A DNA stretch of 55,003 nt from an uncultured Sphingomonas sp. (GTDB lineage Bacteria > Pseudomonadota > Alphaproteobacteria > Sphingomonadales > Sphingomonadaceae), in the NCBI RefSeq assembly GCF_937871615.1, contig NZ_CALMPA010000026.1, forward strand, positions 1-55,003. The letters run 5' to 3'. The notes beneath the pieces are model-generated. The model had not been told where the DNA came from. It searched no databases and was given only the letters and a program-made list of their open reading frames with translations. Position 1 is the stretch's first letter. Every line of letters begins with the position of its first letter. Below, one piece after another: positions 41,006-50,702 of this stretch. A program made the position numbers and the translations under genes.

Positions 41006-43876
41006 TTACAACTTCACCGAGAATCGGGCGTAGAGGAACCGACCGCGCGCGTCATAAGTGTAGATGTCGTAGTTGATCGGCGCGTTGGCATAGGATGCCG
41101 GCGGCTGGGTATCGAACAGGTTGTTCACGCCGATGCCGAAGCGCGTGCGCCCCTCCGCCACGTCGAAGCCGATCTCCGCGTCGATATAGGTCACCGCGTT
41201 GGTATGCGCGTCCTTCACCGCGTTCACGACATCGGTGCTGCCGCCGATATAGCGCGCGCGCAGCGTGGCGTTCGCGCCCTCGCCGTCCCAGTTGAGCGAT
41301 GCCGCGCCCTTCCAGTGCGGATAGGTCGCGCGAGGCTGGTCGCCCTTGCCGGCCCGTTCATCGATGATGGTGCCGCCGGTCGCCGGATCGGGCGAGACGG
41401 TGCGGAACGAGTGAAGATAGGATGCGTCGATCATCGCGCCGATCCGCCCGATCGAGGTCGGGAAATCATAACGCAGTGTCGCATCCACGCCGTCGGTCTT
41501 GATCGAATTGAGGTTCTGCGACCCCTGCAACAGGTTCAGGATCGCTCCCGTGCCCGCATCACGCTGGACGAGATCGCAGAACACGCCCGCACGCTGCGCG
41601 CAGAGTTGCAGGATCTGTGTCGCCGATTGTGCCGCGATCGCGTTCTTGATCTTGATGTTGTAATAATCGACCGTCAGCGAAAGCCCGCGAAGCGGGGTCA
41701 GCGCGATGCCCGCGCTGATGCTGTCGGAGGTTTCCGGTCGCAGGTTGCGATTGCCGCTAATCACGCCGGGGATCAGGCCGTTGAGGTTGTAATTGGCCTG
41801 ATTGTAACCCGTCGGCACGCCTGCGCATCCCGGCAGCCCGGCATGGGCCGCCGCGCCGCCATTGCACGGATCGCTGCCCTGGAAGCTCGTCTGCCGCGCG
41901 CCCTGATAAAGCTCGAGGATCGACGGTGCGCGGAAGCCCTGCGCATAGGTGCCGCGCAGCAGCACGCCTTCGATCGGACGATAGCCCGCGCCGCCCTTGA
42001 ACGTCGCCTTGCCGCCGACCGTCGAATAACGTGAATAACGCCCCGCGAGGCTGAGGTCGAGGCTCTTGCCGATCGGCGAATCCTTGAACACCGGCACCGA
42101 CAATTCGCCATAAACTTCATGCAGATCGTAGCGGCCGCTGGTCGCGGTGCGGGTCTGCGCGGTGGTCTTGGTATAGAGTGCGTTGTTCAGGTAGAGCGAC
42201 GCCGCATTGGCGATCGGATCGGGATTGTCAACGCCACGATTTTGGCGATATTCATAACCCACCGCGAGTGCGACCTCGCCCGCCGGCAGATTGAACAGGG
42301 TGCCGGTGGCGTTGACGGTGCCGTTCAGCAACTCGGTATAGTTCGATTCACGCGTGGTGAAGCGGATATAGTTCGCCTGCGCCGCCGTCATCGGGCCAAA
42401 CAGATTGACCGGCACGCAGCCCGCCGTCGCCGCGCAGGTCGCCGGATTGCCCAGCGCCAGATACAGATTGTCGTAGTTGATGCCGTTCAGCGCGGTCGAA
42501 TCGATATGGTTCTTCGAATAGCTGCCGAACGCGTCCCAATGCCAGTTGTTGCCGAACAGGCTGAACGACCCGTCGAGCCCGGCAGCGATCCGCCAGGTCT
42601 GGACGTTCTGGATATTGTCGCGGTTGCCGATATCGCTCATCACCTTGCGGACGCGAAACGCCGAATTGGCCGCGAAGCCCAGCGCGTTGGCCGCCGGCAC
42701 GCCATTGGCGGTGCCGAACGGATTGAACGCCTGATTGTTCGGAATATAGAAGCCGCGCACCGTACCCGCGGTCCCACCGATATCGAGCAACACCGGCGAG
42801 AAAAGCTGATCCGACTTGCGCTCGTTATACATCCCCTCGAACTTGAAGTTGATATTGTCGGCGAGTTCATAGTCGAACCGACCGTAGATGCCGTAACGCT
42901 GCGACGGACCGGCCGAATAGATGCCCTGCGCCTGGGTGTTGTAATAATCACCCGGCAGCGACGCGGTGTGGAACGCATTGTCAGCGCTCGCACCGGGGCC
43001 AAAAAGCGTGCCCGGCGAATTGAGCGCTATCGGCGCGCTCGATCCGGCGAACCCGGCGGGCGTTCCGAAATAGCCATTCGAGGCGAGACCCGGCAGGATA
43101 TAGAGGCCGGAAGGGCTGGTGCCCGGCGTCGTTACCGGCACGAGCGAGGTGGTGGTGAGCGGGCGCGCGTCGGTGCGGATCGGCTGCGATTGGTAATAGC
43201 TGCCCGAGAGGATGATCGAGGCACGGCCAAAACGCTTGCCGAGGTTCAACGTCGCGGAATATTCTGAGCCGTCGCCCTTGTCGGTTACGCCCATGCGGGT
43301 CGAACCGCGAATGCCGTCGAACGGCCGGATCGTCTTGATGTTGACGACCCCCGCGATCGCATCCGCGCCGTAGATCGCCGAAGCGCCATCCTTCAGCACC
43401 TCCATGCCGTCGATCATCCCCATCGGGATCGTGTTGAGATCGACGAAATCACGAAAGCCGCGCTGGCCGACCGCATCGACCCAGCGGTGCCCGTCGACGA
43501 GCACCAGCACGCGGTTGCCGCTGCCCTCGCTCCCACCGAGGTAACGCAGGTTGATCGACGAGGCGCCATAAGAGGTGCCCTGTGTGCCGTTCGAATTCAG
43601 GCTGACGCCCGCCGACGGCAGCTTCTGCAACAGATCGCCCGCGCTGACGCTGCCCGACTTGGCGATATCGTCCGCCGTGATGGTGAGCAGGGGACCGACT
43701 GCCGCCGCGTCGCGCCGCTGGATGCGCGAGCCGGTGACGACGATGTCTTCAGCCGCTGCCACGCCTTCGCTCGATGGCAGTTCCTGTGCCTGAGCTGGTG
43801 CGATCATCGCGATCGTCAGCAGGCTCGCGCCCAGCAGCATCGCACCCGCGCGCCTCGAAGTTCCCCGTTCGATCAT
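41006..43876 (-). CDS. TonB-dependent outer-membrane receptor (large)
   Basis: The product is 956 residues from ATG 43876, which is preceded by GGGGGC; an in-frame ATG at 43891 lacks a clear RBS. The signal peptide runs through SLLTIAMIAPAQAQ. The TonB-box-like region is AAEDIVVTGSRIQRRD. The plug has VLKDGASAIYGADAIAGVVNIKT, and the last residues are RFLYARFSVKL. At over 950 residues it belongs to the large sphingomonad/xanthomonad group that takes up oligosaccharides, peptides or plant compounds. It is first in the receptor-carrier-hydrolase-LysR unit. Confidence 0.93.
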   Translation of the reverse strand: MIERGTSRRAGAMLLGASLLTIAMIAPAQAQELPSSEGVAAAEDIVVTGSRIQRRDAAAVGPLLTITADDIAKSGSVSAGDLLQKLPSAGVSLNSNGTQGTSYGASSINLRYLGGSEGSGNRVLVLVDGHRWVDAVGQRGFRDFVDLNTIPMGMIDGMEVLKDGASAIYGADAIAGVVNIKTIRPFDGIRGSTRMGVTDKGDGSEYSATLNLGKRFGRASIILSGSYYQSQPIRTDARPLTTTSLVPVTTPGTSPSGLYILPGLASNGYFGTPAGFAGSSAPIALNSPGTLFGPGASADNAFHTASLPGDYYNTQAQGIYSAGPSQRYGIYGRFDYELADNINFKFEGMYNERKSDQLFSPVLLDIGGTAGTVRGFYIPNNQAFNPFGTANGVPAANALGFAANSAFRVRKVMSDIGNRDNIQNVQTWRIAAGLDGSFSLFGNNWHWDAFGSYSKNHIDSTALNGINYDNLYLALGNPATCAATAGCVPVNLFGPMTAAQANYIRFTTRESNYTELLNGTVNATGTLFNLPAGEVALAVGYEYRQNRGVDNPDPIANAASLYLNNALYTKTTAQTRTATSGRYDLHEVYGELSVPVFKDSPIGKSLDLSLAGRYSRYSTVGGKATFKGGAGYRPIEGVLLRGTYAQGFRAPSILELYQGARQTSFQGSDPCNGGAAAHAGLPGCAGVPTGYNQANYNLNGLIPGVISGNRNLRPETSDSISAGIALTPLRGLSLTVDYYNIKIKNAIAAQSATQILQLCAQRAGVFCDLVQRDAGTGAILNLLQGSQNLNSIKTDGVDATLRYDFPTSIGRIGAMIDASYLHSFRTVSPDPATGGTIIDERAGKGDQPRATYPHWKGAASLNWDGEGANATLRARYIGGSTDVVNAVKDAHTNAVTYIDAEIGFDVAEGRTRFGIGVNNLFDTQPPASYANAPINYDIYTYDARGRFLYARFSVKL

Positions 43877-43963
43877 GGCCAAAGCCCCCATATTTTTTAC
43901 CGATTCGCGGCATTCCTATCGGATCGGATGCGCCGCGATAGCTGATGGCGTAACTTCATCACC

Positions 43964-43985
43964 CCATATCAAAATCGGTATATGG
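43964..43985. promoter_or_regulatory. CCATAT-N10-ATATGG inverted repeat upstream of the receptor
   Basis: In the 167-bp divergent gap between the large TonB receptor and the CapA gene, CCATAT and ATATGG face each other across 10 bases. It is a short symmetry in a promoter region. The adjacent LysR product is one candidate binder. Evidence is weak. Confidence 0.3.
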
Positions 43986-44043
43986 TTGCCGTTATCGCAC
44001 GCGAGCCAATTATGGCCGCGGAACCAGAGAGAAAATCATAGCG

Positions 44044-45063
44044 ATGTGGCGCAATATTAATCGGCGTAGAGTTATTGGGGCGATAGGCGCGACGGCGTTA
44101 TTTCCGCCCGTGGCGTTAGCACGCGGTCGCCGCCCGATGCGCGTGATGCTCCTCGGCCAATCGCTAATCCAGCGCGAAATATGTCGCCAAGGCTGGCCCA
44201 GCATGACCGCGATCGCCGCGCTGCTGCGGCGGGCGGATGTGGTATTTACCGATCTCGAAACGCCAATCGACGGCCCCAGCGCAGGCAAACCGACACGATC
44301 GGACGCCACGCTCCACCGCGCGCCAGCGACGGTCATCGATTGCCTGAAATCGCTTGGCGTCACGATGGTAACGACCGCCAACAACCATGCTTGGGATCTC
44401 GGCACCGGCGGGATCGGATCAACGATCGAGGCGCTGGACCAACGCGGCATCGTCCATGCCGGATCGGGCCGGAATCTCGCAGTGGCTGCCGCTTCAGCCA
44501 CCCAGCGCACGCCCGCTGGCGATTTCGCGCTGGCCGCCGCCGCGGCAGGCGCAATCCGGCCAGGCGCAGCAGCCACAACCGAGCACGCCGGGATCAATGA
44601 GTTGCGCCGGCGCGCTGACGGCACGCTCGAACCGGCAGACGTCGATCGCGTGCTGGCCGCGATCGGCGCTGCACGGGCGACGGGCGCGACGGTGCTGATG
44701 TGCCTCCACAATCACCATTGGGAGCCGGTACAAAGCGATACGCCGGCGTGGCAGAAGGATTTTGCACGCGCCTGCATCGATGCGGGCGCATCGGCATTCG
44801 TCGGACACGGCACGCCCGTGATGCAGGCACACGAATTCTATCGTGGCGCACCGTTGTTTCACGGCCTCGGCAATTTCATCTTCCAGACCCGGAAGGAGGA
44901 TGGCGCTTATGGTGCGGATACGTGGCGCTCGATGATCGTCGACGCGCGCTTCGCGGAAGGGCGCCTTATCGACTTCCGGCTCCACCAGATCCAATTGGAG
45001 GCAGCAAGGCGCGATGGATTTTCCTGGGGGGTGCCGACCATCACCGCTGCAAGCACCACGTGA
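44044..45063 (+). CDS. CapA-family metallophosphatase-like protein, Tat-like leader
   Basis: The 339-residue protein starts with an RRRVIG twin-arginine-like leader and a hydrophobic stretch to PPVALA. The rest is the CapA/PGA_cap fold: VFTDLETPI, TTANNHAWDLGTGGI, CLHNHHWEPV and FVGHGTPVM, which carry the metal-binding acids, Asn and His. The end FHGLGNFIFQ is typical. It is likely a periplasmic hydrolase or transferase. It is divergent from the TonB receptor and stands alone; the 244 bases after its stop (45064-45307) contain no supported gene. It may have lost a little C-terminus compared with other CapA proteins; not proven. Confidence 0.86.
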   Translation: MWRNINRRRVIGAIGATALFPPVALARGRRPMRVMLLGQSLIQREICRQGWPSMTAIAALLRRADVVFTDLETPIDGPSAGKPTRSDATLHRAPATVIDCLKSLGVTMVTTANNHAWDLGTGGIGSTIEALDQRGIVHAGSGRNLAVAAASATQRTPAGDFALAAAAAGAIRPGAAATTEHAGINELRRRADGTLEPADVDRVLAAIGAARATGATVLMCLHNHHWEPVQSDTPAWQKDFARACIDAGASAFVGHGTPVMQAHEFYRGAPLFHGLGNFIFQTRKEDGAYGADTWRSMIVDARFAEGRLIDFRLHQIQLEAARRDGFSWGVPTITAASTT

Positions 45064-45307
45064 GAGTTCCCTCGGACGATCTCCGGCCAAGCGAACCGAT
45101 GCAAAAAGACGGTCGCAAGCAACCTGGCTTTGAGCGCATTTTCCCGCCGCTGTGCGAATCGGTTTCCGAATTTTGTCCTTCGACCGGATATTGCCGGCCC
45201 CTAAAGTCTCTGCTCGAACGCGTCCAGGGCGGTCAGGCCGGCTGCGGTCCGACCGCACCGGCGCCGGTCGAGGTCTATAACATTGCCAATCCTAAAACGG
45301 TCAACAG

Positions 45308-46225
45308 CTAGCTTTCGGGATACAGCGCCTTCCTGCAAGCGGGGTCAGCTTTCTCCAGGCCGCCGATTTTCGAGGCGTTCCACGGGCTGCCCATCTTGTC
45401 GCTGTAGCGATACCAGAACCCGTATAGCCGATCGTGCGCGGGAACGAGCGTCGCCGCCCCGATGCTCTTTTCCTGTGACGAGAACCACGCAAGCCGCATG
45501 ATCCGGCCATAGATCGTGCCACGCAACGTCCCCATGCCGTTATTGTAGCAGCCGAAGATTTCGTTCCCTTTCTGGCGGATCGCGATCGGGCCATATTCGT
45601 GCGAGTAAACCCCGGACGCATCCGCGGTATCCGTCACGCCGCGCTGCTCCAGCGTGCCGAGCGCTTCGAACTCTGCGAGCCTCGCCGCGCCCTTCCCTTC
45701 CCAATTGCTGTCGATTTGCAGCTTGATCCAACGCGTCGAAATTTCCTTGGGCAGCGTAAATTCATTGCGGGTGTCGGGCTTGGCCTCGCCCTGGAAGATG
45801 GTCGTATACGGGCCGTCGGCGCCCGCGGTGGAACCGAGGATCGCGAATTTGCGGACCGGCGAACCTTCGGCGCTTTGCGAGGAAGAACCGTCCTCACGCA
45901 ATACCGGCGTAAAGCGCGTGTCGACGACGAAACCCTTGATTTTGCCGATTCCCGCCAATTCGAACTGGAGGTCATGTGGGAAGGTGATGTTCTTGTCCGA
46001 GGTCCACCCATAAGCCGTGCTGCCGTCGAGCAGGTTGATCGTCCAGTTTGACCAATGACGCTTTTCCTCGCCGGAATCCGGCGTTGCGATCCCGCCCCAG
46101 CTAATGTGCAGGATATTGTTTTCATCCGCGGGGGCCGGGGTTTGCGCCGCCTTCTCCTTTTCCACCTTCCCGCATGAGGCCAGGAAAATCAGGGCGATCG
46201 CACTGGCGGACAATAAGCGATTCAT
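45308..46225 (-). CDS. lipoprotein with predicted beta-sandwich (F5/8-type C-like) domain
   Basis: The 305-residue protein has a type II signal and lipobox (IALIFLASCGK). The mature part begins with charged residues, then NILHISWGG, GWTSDKNITFPHDLQFEL, and a strand-rich segment with STRWIKLQIDSNW typical of discoidin-like domains. The second half (EYGPIAIRQKGNEIFGCYNNGMGTLRGTIYG) has no clear known family. It should sit in the periplasm or on the inner face of the outer membrane. It closes the unit with the symporter. Function unknown. Confidence 0.75.
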   Translation of the reverse strand: MNRLLSASAIALIFLASCGKVEKEKAAQTPAPADENNILHISWGGIATPDSGEEKRHWSNWTINLLDGSTAYGWTSDKNITFPHDLQFELAGIGKIKGFVVDTRFTPVLREDGSSSQSAEGSPVRKFAILGSTAGADGPYTTIFQGEAKPDTRNEFTLPKEISTRWIKLQIDSNWEGKGAARLAEFEALGTLEQRGVTDTADASGVYSHEYGPIAIRQKGNEIFGCYNNGMGTLRGTIYGRIMRLAWFSSQEKSIGAATLVPAHDRLYGFWYRYSDKMGSPWNASKIGGLEKADPACRKALYPES

Positions 46226-46320
46226 CTCGGCATATCCCCTTCAGGTAATTGGCAATCGAACTGTCGATTGGCGACGATCGGGTGCCGCCGCTGTCTTCAC
46301 GGTGTTCCCGGCGTTCGCGA

Positions 46321-47334
46321 TCAGTTGAATTTGGTGCGCATTGGCTCCGCGCTCTTTCCCGCGTGCTCCGCCGCCCCTGCGGCACGAGCGGCATAACGGC
46401 GGGCGAGGACCGAGCAGACGATGAGTTGCAACTGGTGATACAGGATGATCGGCAGCATTATCATGCCCAGCGCCGGGCTGCCCGCGAACAGGATTTTGGC
46501 GATCGGCGCGCCGTTGGCGAGACTCTTCTTCGACCCGCAGAACACCGTCGTCACCTCGTCGGGCAGCGAGAATCCCCAGGCACGCGCCACTGCGGCGGTG
46601 ATCGACAACACCAACGCGAGCAGCGCGGCGGCGATCAACGCGATCTCGCCGATCACCCACGGGGAATAGTTCCACCACAGGCCCGAGGCGGTGGATTCGC
46701 AGAAGGCCGAATAGACGATCAGCACGATCACTCCGCGATCGAGCAGGTTGATGACGCGCTTGTTGGCCATGAGCCACCGCGCGATCAGCGGGCGCATCAC
46801 CTGCCCAACCGCGAACGGCAGCAGCAACGTCATCGCGATATCGGCGATCGCCGGCAACACCGGGAACGGCTTGCCGCCGACCGCCACGACCGTCGCGATC
46901 AACATCGGCGTGATGACCATGCCGATGATGCCGGAGAAAGACGCGTCGAACACCGCCGCCGGCACATTGCCGCGCGCCATGCTGGTCATCGCGACCGAAG
47001 ACGAGATTGTTGAGGGGAGCGCGCACAAGAAGAACAAGCCGAGGCGCACCTCATAGCTCAGCACCGATTGCAGCCCGAAGAAGATCGCGAAGCCGATCAG
47101 CGGGAACAGCACGAAAGTGCTCCCCTGCACCGCCGCGTGAATGCGCCAGTTGGTGGCGCCCGCCTTCAGCGCATCCGGCGACAGGTTCGCCCCGTGGAGG
47201 AGAAAGACGAGCCCGATCCCCAGCGTCGTCACCAGCCCCATGTGCAGCGGCCCGGCGGGGGTGCCCAATCCGGGCGCGATGAGCGAAAGCACGATCGCCC
47301 CCAGCATCGCCAACAGGAAACCGTCGATCTTCAT
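46321..47334 (-). CDS. bile-acid:sodium-symporter-like (SBF-like) carrier
   Basis: The 337-residue protein has about ten membrane segments: FLLAMLGAIVLSLIAPGLG, LGIGLVFLLHGANLS, LPSTISSSVAMTSMARGNVPAAVF and SLPDEVTTVFCGSKKSLANGAPIAKILFAG. These match the SBF_like group (PF13593, YfeH) that resembles the ASBT fold; the crossing-helix sodium motif is around CALPSTISSS. ATG 47334 is preferred as it follows a weak GGGA. It may export or import an organic anion. The gap of about 110 bp to the LVIVD gene has no clear terminator. Confidence 0.87.
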   Translation of the reverse strand: MKIDGFLLAMLGAIVLSLIAPGLGTPAGPLHMGLVTTLGIGLVFLLHGANLSPDALKAGATNWRIHAAVQGSTFVLFPLIGFAIFFGLQSVLSYEVRLGLFFLCALPSTISSSVAMTSMARGNVPAAVFDASFSGIIGMVITPMLIATVVAVGGKPFPVLPAIADIAMTLLLPFAVGQVMRPLIARWLMANKRVINLLDRGVIVLIVYSAFCESTASGLWWNYSPWVIGEIALIAAALLALVLSITAAVARAWGFSLPDEVTTVFCGSKKSLANGAPIAKILFAGSPALGMIMLPIILYHQLQLIVCSVLARRYAARAAGAAEHAGKSAEPMRTKFN

Positions 47335-47445
47335 GCTGCATCCCATTCATTCGCATCGAACCCGCGCGCGACCGCGCACCGGCGCGCCGTCACGCAGGTT
47401 CAAACAAGGCCAGGCCCATGCACCGCCCGGTCGGCGGCCCGGAAT

Positions 47446-49221
47446 TCAACGCGGCGGCCATGCCTTTGCCGGCGCCTTGAACACCGGTGCCCCAAGCAGC
47501 GGGCTGGACAAGGCATAGGCCCCGTTCTCGGTGAACGCCCAGATGATGTTGCGATCATATTCGGTGAAGATCGCCAACACGCCCTTGCCAAGCGTATATT
47601 CGGGCAACTCGGTCGTATCGGCGAGGCGCGGGATGAAATAGCCCGCGATCTTCGGATCGGCGGGATTGTTGACATCGAATAGCTGCACACCGGCATTGTA
47701 GAATGAATAGGGAATGATCCCCTGCCGCCAGGTGCCGGGCTGCCCGATCGAGTTCGAACGCTTCGGCCCGAAATTTCCGCCGCGCTGGCAGAAATGCGTG
47801 AAAGGCGCGCCTTCAGGCACTGCGGGTTGCGGCAATTTCGCCGCGACCTTCAGATGCGCCGGATCGCGCGCGTCGACCACGAAAATGTCCTTGTACGGCT
47901 CGTAGCAGTCCCGGTTCATCGGGTAGCCGCTGGTCAGCACATAGCCGGTGCGCTCATACTGGCTGACGTCTGCGTTATCGAACTCGGTGCCGGCGAAGGC
48001 GGGAGGCGTATTGACATTGCCCAGCGCACGCGGATTGGCCGGATCGGACAGGTCGAACGACCAGAGCCCCAGGCCGCCCATCGCACCGAATCCGATTCTG
48101 CCGCCCTCCTCCAATGGCTTGGGCAGGAAGATCGGCATCCGCGATCCCATCCACGACGTGCGATTGCCGGCGCGCGGATTCATCAGATAGGCGTTCTCAT
48201 GCGCCTTGTTGCCCAGGATCTGCCCCGGCACCGTGATCTGCGACACGAATTTCGGATCAGCCGGATCTGACATGTCCCAGACCTGATAACCCGGCGAATA
48301 GAGATAATTGGCATATTCCGTCAGCGCATAGCTATCGTCCGGCGCGGCCGACAGGATCATGTATTTTCCGCCATAATATTCCGGCGAGTCGAGCGAACCG
48401 GAACCTTGCTGCTCACCGATCGGCGCGTTCGGGTGCTGATAATCGGTCGTGCGCGTCGCGAGCAGCCGCCATTGGCTCGGCAACGGCCCATCCATTGCGA
48501 AGACCTTGAAACCCTTGAGCGAATTGTAATGGCGCTGCGCGGCGACCTTGTCGGGCTGCTCCATCTTCTCGGTCATCAGGCCATAACGGCCGATCTCGAA
48601 CGACGCGACCATGATCGGCTTGCCGAGCTTCGCATTCCACACGATCGTCGCGCCGCCGAGATAGTCGTGCACGTTATTGGCGTCGAATTTCTCGCTGCCG
48701 CCCTTCGGCCCCCAGACCGCGCCCTTGGAATAAACGATCTTGCCATGGCGCGGATCGGTGACATCGAGAATGCGCAGATAATCACGATCGTGGATGTAGA
48801 GATAACGCTTGCCGCCGAAATCCGCGATATTGGCCCAGGCGTGGAACGGCGAATCCACCCCGCGATAAAAGCCGAGCACATCGACATTCTTGGCGTAGCT
48901 TTTCTGGTCCCACGTCTTCATCTCGCCGGGGAAGGGTTGGCCTTCGTGCACCTCCGGCGTCGCCTTGGGCCAGATGAACTGGCCGGTCGCCATATCCATG
49001 CCATAGTCGCGCCCCGCGACGAGCGGCTTCGGCTTGCGATCGGGCGTGAGGCGAAGCCACCCGGCCAGCCATGGATCCTTTATCTCCGGCCCCGGCGCGC
49101 CCGGAACGGCGGAAGGCGACGTTTTCTCCGCCTGCCCCGCGTTCGACTGAGCCGAACCCGCCTGCGCGGTCATCAATAACGCCGCCGCGACGCCACACAA
49201 CCAGATCGGACGCTTGCTCAT
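47446..49221 (-). CDS. secreted LVIVD-repeat beta-propeller protein
   Basis: The 591-residue protein has a signal peptide (VAAALLMTAQAGSAQS) and several propeller strands of the LVIVD type (YLRILDVTDPRHGKI, YQVWDMSDPADPKFV, LWSFDLSDPANPRAL, QLFDVNNPADPKIAG). It should be in the periplasm or outside. It overlaps the upstream amidohydrolase by 4 bases (ATGA). Its role may be binding or presentation of a substrate; no catalytic residues are known for the family. Confidence 0.85.
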   Translation of the reverse strand: MSKRPIWLCGVAAALLMTAQAGSAQSNAGQAEKTSPSAVPGAPGPEIKDPWLAGWLRLTPDRKPKPLVAGRDYGMDMATGQFIWPKATPEVHEGQPFPGEMKTWDQKSYAKNVDVLGFYRGVDSPFHAWANIADFGGKRYLYIHDRDYLRILDVTDPRHGKIVYSKGAVWGPKGGSEKFDANNVHDYLGGATIVWNAKLGKPIMVASFEIGRYGLMTEKMEQPDKVAAQRHYNSLKGFKVFAMDGPLPSQWRLLATRTTDYQHPNAPIGEQQGSGSLDSPEYYGGKYMILSAAPDDSYALTEYANYLYSPGYQVWDMSDPADPKFVSQITVPGQILGNKAHENAYLMNPRAGNRTSWMGSRMPIFLPKPLEEGGRIGFGAMGGLGLWSFDLSDPANPRALGNVNTPPAFAGTEFDNADVSQYERTGYVLTSGYPMNRDCYEPYKDIFVVDARDPAHLKVAAKLPQPAVPEGAPFTHFCQRGGNFGPKRSNSIGQPGTWRQGIIPYSFYNAGVQLFDVNNPADPKIAGYFIPRLADTTELPEYTLGKGVLAIFTEYDRNIIWAFTENGAYALSSPLLGAPVFKAPAKAWPPR

Positions 49222-50594
49222 TCCACAACCTTTCCCTGGCGCCGGTCGATCACGACCGCGCCGCCCTTCATCACGAAACCGATGTGCTGCAACAGGCCGA
49301 TATCGGCGAGCGGATCGCCGCGGACCGCGACGATATCGGCATATCTGCCAGCGCGGACGGAGCCGATATCATCCGCCGCGCCGAGCAGATCGGCGGCGTT
49401 GCCCGTCGCCGCCATGATCGCGTCGATCGGCGCCATGCCGGCCTGCCGCACCATGATCTGGAATTCGCGCGCCTGATTGGGGCCGTGCGGCCCCATATCG
49501 GTGCCGAAGGCGATCTTCACCCCGGCGCGATAGGCCGCCGCGAGATTGCGCACCATCACCGGGGCCACCGCCTTCGCTTTGGCGACGCTGGCCGGCTCGA
49601 ACACCCCCGGATGGCTGTCCATGAACTCCACCCCGGCCACCCCCGCGAGCAACGTCGGCACCAGATAGGTGCCGTGCGCCTTCATCAGGGCATGGCTTTC
49701 CGCATCGGCGAAGCTGCCATGCTCGATCGAATCTACGCCCAGCCGGGCCGCCGCGTCGATCGCGCGCTTGCCATGCGCATGGACGGCAACCTTCATGCCC
49801 AGTTCGTGCGCGCTATGCACCGCAGCGGCGATCTCGTCATCGTCCATCAACTGCGCGTTGGGATCGTCGCCAAGGCTGATTACCCCGCCGCTTGCCATCA
49901 GCTTGATGACATTCGCCCCGCGCATGTGCTGCAACCGCACCGCGCGACGAACACTGTCTGGCCCGTCGACCACCGCTTCGCGCTCGAAGGCGCCGGTCAT
50001 GTCGGCGCGGGCCAGTTCGGGAATCAGGCCGCCGGCGGGATCGGCATGGCCGCCCGTCGCGCTGAGCGCCATGCCCGAAACCCACATACGCGGGCCTGCG
50101 ATCGTGCCGTCATCGATGGCTTTCTTGAGCGCGATATCGGCTCCCGCCGGCGCCATCAGGTTACGCACCGAGGTAAATCCCGCCTCCAGCTCCCGGCGCG
50201 CCTCAGGAACCGCGTGCAGCGCGATATCGAGCGGGGTCATCGTCACGCTTTTCGCGATCCGGTTCCCGCCACCATTCGCTTCGGTCAGATGGACATGCGC
50301 GTCGATCAATCCGGGCAGCACGGTTTCACTGGAAAGGTCGATGGTCGTCGCGCCCGGCGAACCCGTGACGAAACCGGGTTGGACCGCAACGATGCGGCGA
50401 TCGCGGATGACGATCGAAACCTTGTCCCGAACATTCCGGGACACCCCGTCGATCAGATGCCCGGCATGGACGATGGTTTCCGTCTCTTTCGCAACGGGAA
50501 CGGGAACCGCTGCCTGGGCGAGCGCCTGCGACCCCGATAGAGCGACGAAGGCCGCAACGCCGGCAAGACCCGCACGGTATCGGTCAGCCGGCAT
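49218..50594 (-). CDS. secreted amidohydrolase (Xaa-Pro dipeptidase/imidazolonepropionase-like)
   Basis: The 458-residue protein starts at ATG 50594 after an excellent GGAGGAGG ribosome-binding site. It has a signal peptide ending ALAQA. Metal ligands are complete: GLIDAHVHL, VIKLMASGG with the bridging Lys, MKVAVHAHG, SIEHGS and FGTDMGP. This is the binuclear amidohydrolase type seen in Xaa-Pro dipeptidases and ochratoxin-type amidases. It is exported, so it should cleave an amide outside the cytoplasm, perhaps next to the TonB receptor substrate. It starts about 108 bp downstream of the receptor, after a strong hairpin. Confidence 0.9.
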   Translation of the reverse strand: MPADRYRAGLAGVAAFVALSGSQALAQAAVPVPVAKETETIVHAGHLIDGVSRNVRDKVSIVIRDRRIVAVQPGFVTGSPGATTIDLSSETVLPGLIDAHVHLTEANGGGNRIAKSVTMTPLDIALHAVPEARRELEAGFTSVRNLMAPAGADIALKKAIDDGTIAGPRMWVSGMALSATGGHADPAGGLIPELARADMTGAFEREAVVDGPDSVRRAVRLQHMRGANVIKLMASGGVISLGDDPNAQLMDDDEIAAAVHSAHELGMKVAVHAHGKRAIDAAARLGVDSIEHGSFADAESHALMKAHGTYLVPTLLAGVAGVEFMDSHPGVFEPASVAKAKAVAPVMVRNLAAAYRAGVKIAFGTDMGPHGPNQAREFQIMVRQAGMAPIDAIMAATGNAADLLGAADDIGSVRAGRYADIVAVRGDPLADIGLLQHIGFVMKGGAVVIDRRQGKVVE

Positions 50595-50663
50595 TCCGTC
50601 CTCCTCCTGAAATCCAATCGAAGCCGGCGGAACGCGGCACACTCCGCTGCGAAAATTGTTTTT

Positions 50664-50695
50664 GGGCGCCCTCTCTCACCTGGGCGAGGGCGCCC
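50664..50695 (-). terminator. GC-rich 10-bp hairpin after TonB receptor
   Basis: GGGCGCCCTC and GAGGGCGCCC form a perfect 10-bp stem with a 12-base loop 8 bases past the receptor stop. The downstream bases are A-rich rather than T-rich on the transcribed strand, so it may be an attenuator or 3'-end stabiliser rather than a classical terminator. Confidence 0.5.
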
Positions 50696-50702
50696 GATCG
50701 TT

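Noticed and set aside
42119-43267. Open frame of 382 codons opposite the large TonB receptor
   Set aside because: Antisense of a barrel-coding region with no homologous motif.
45154-45200. Sequence resembling an element end (TGTGCGAATCGG)
   Set aside because: It has an extra base pair in the terminal repeat and no partner end or inner blocks within 100 bases, so chance similarity is likely.
44990-45300. Possible frameshift that would extend CapA at its C-terminus
   Set aside because: The +1 frame stays open but has no CapA-like sequence; without an alignment there is no reason to call a break.
49071-50540. Open frame of 489 codons opposite the amidohydrolase and LVIVD genes
   Set aside because: Spans the overlap of two real genes, no motif, no suitable ribosome-binding site.
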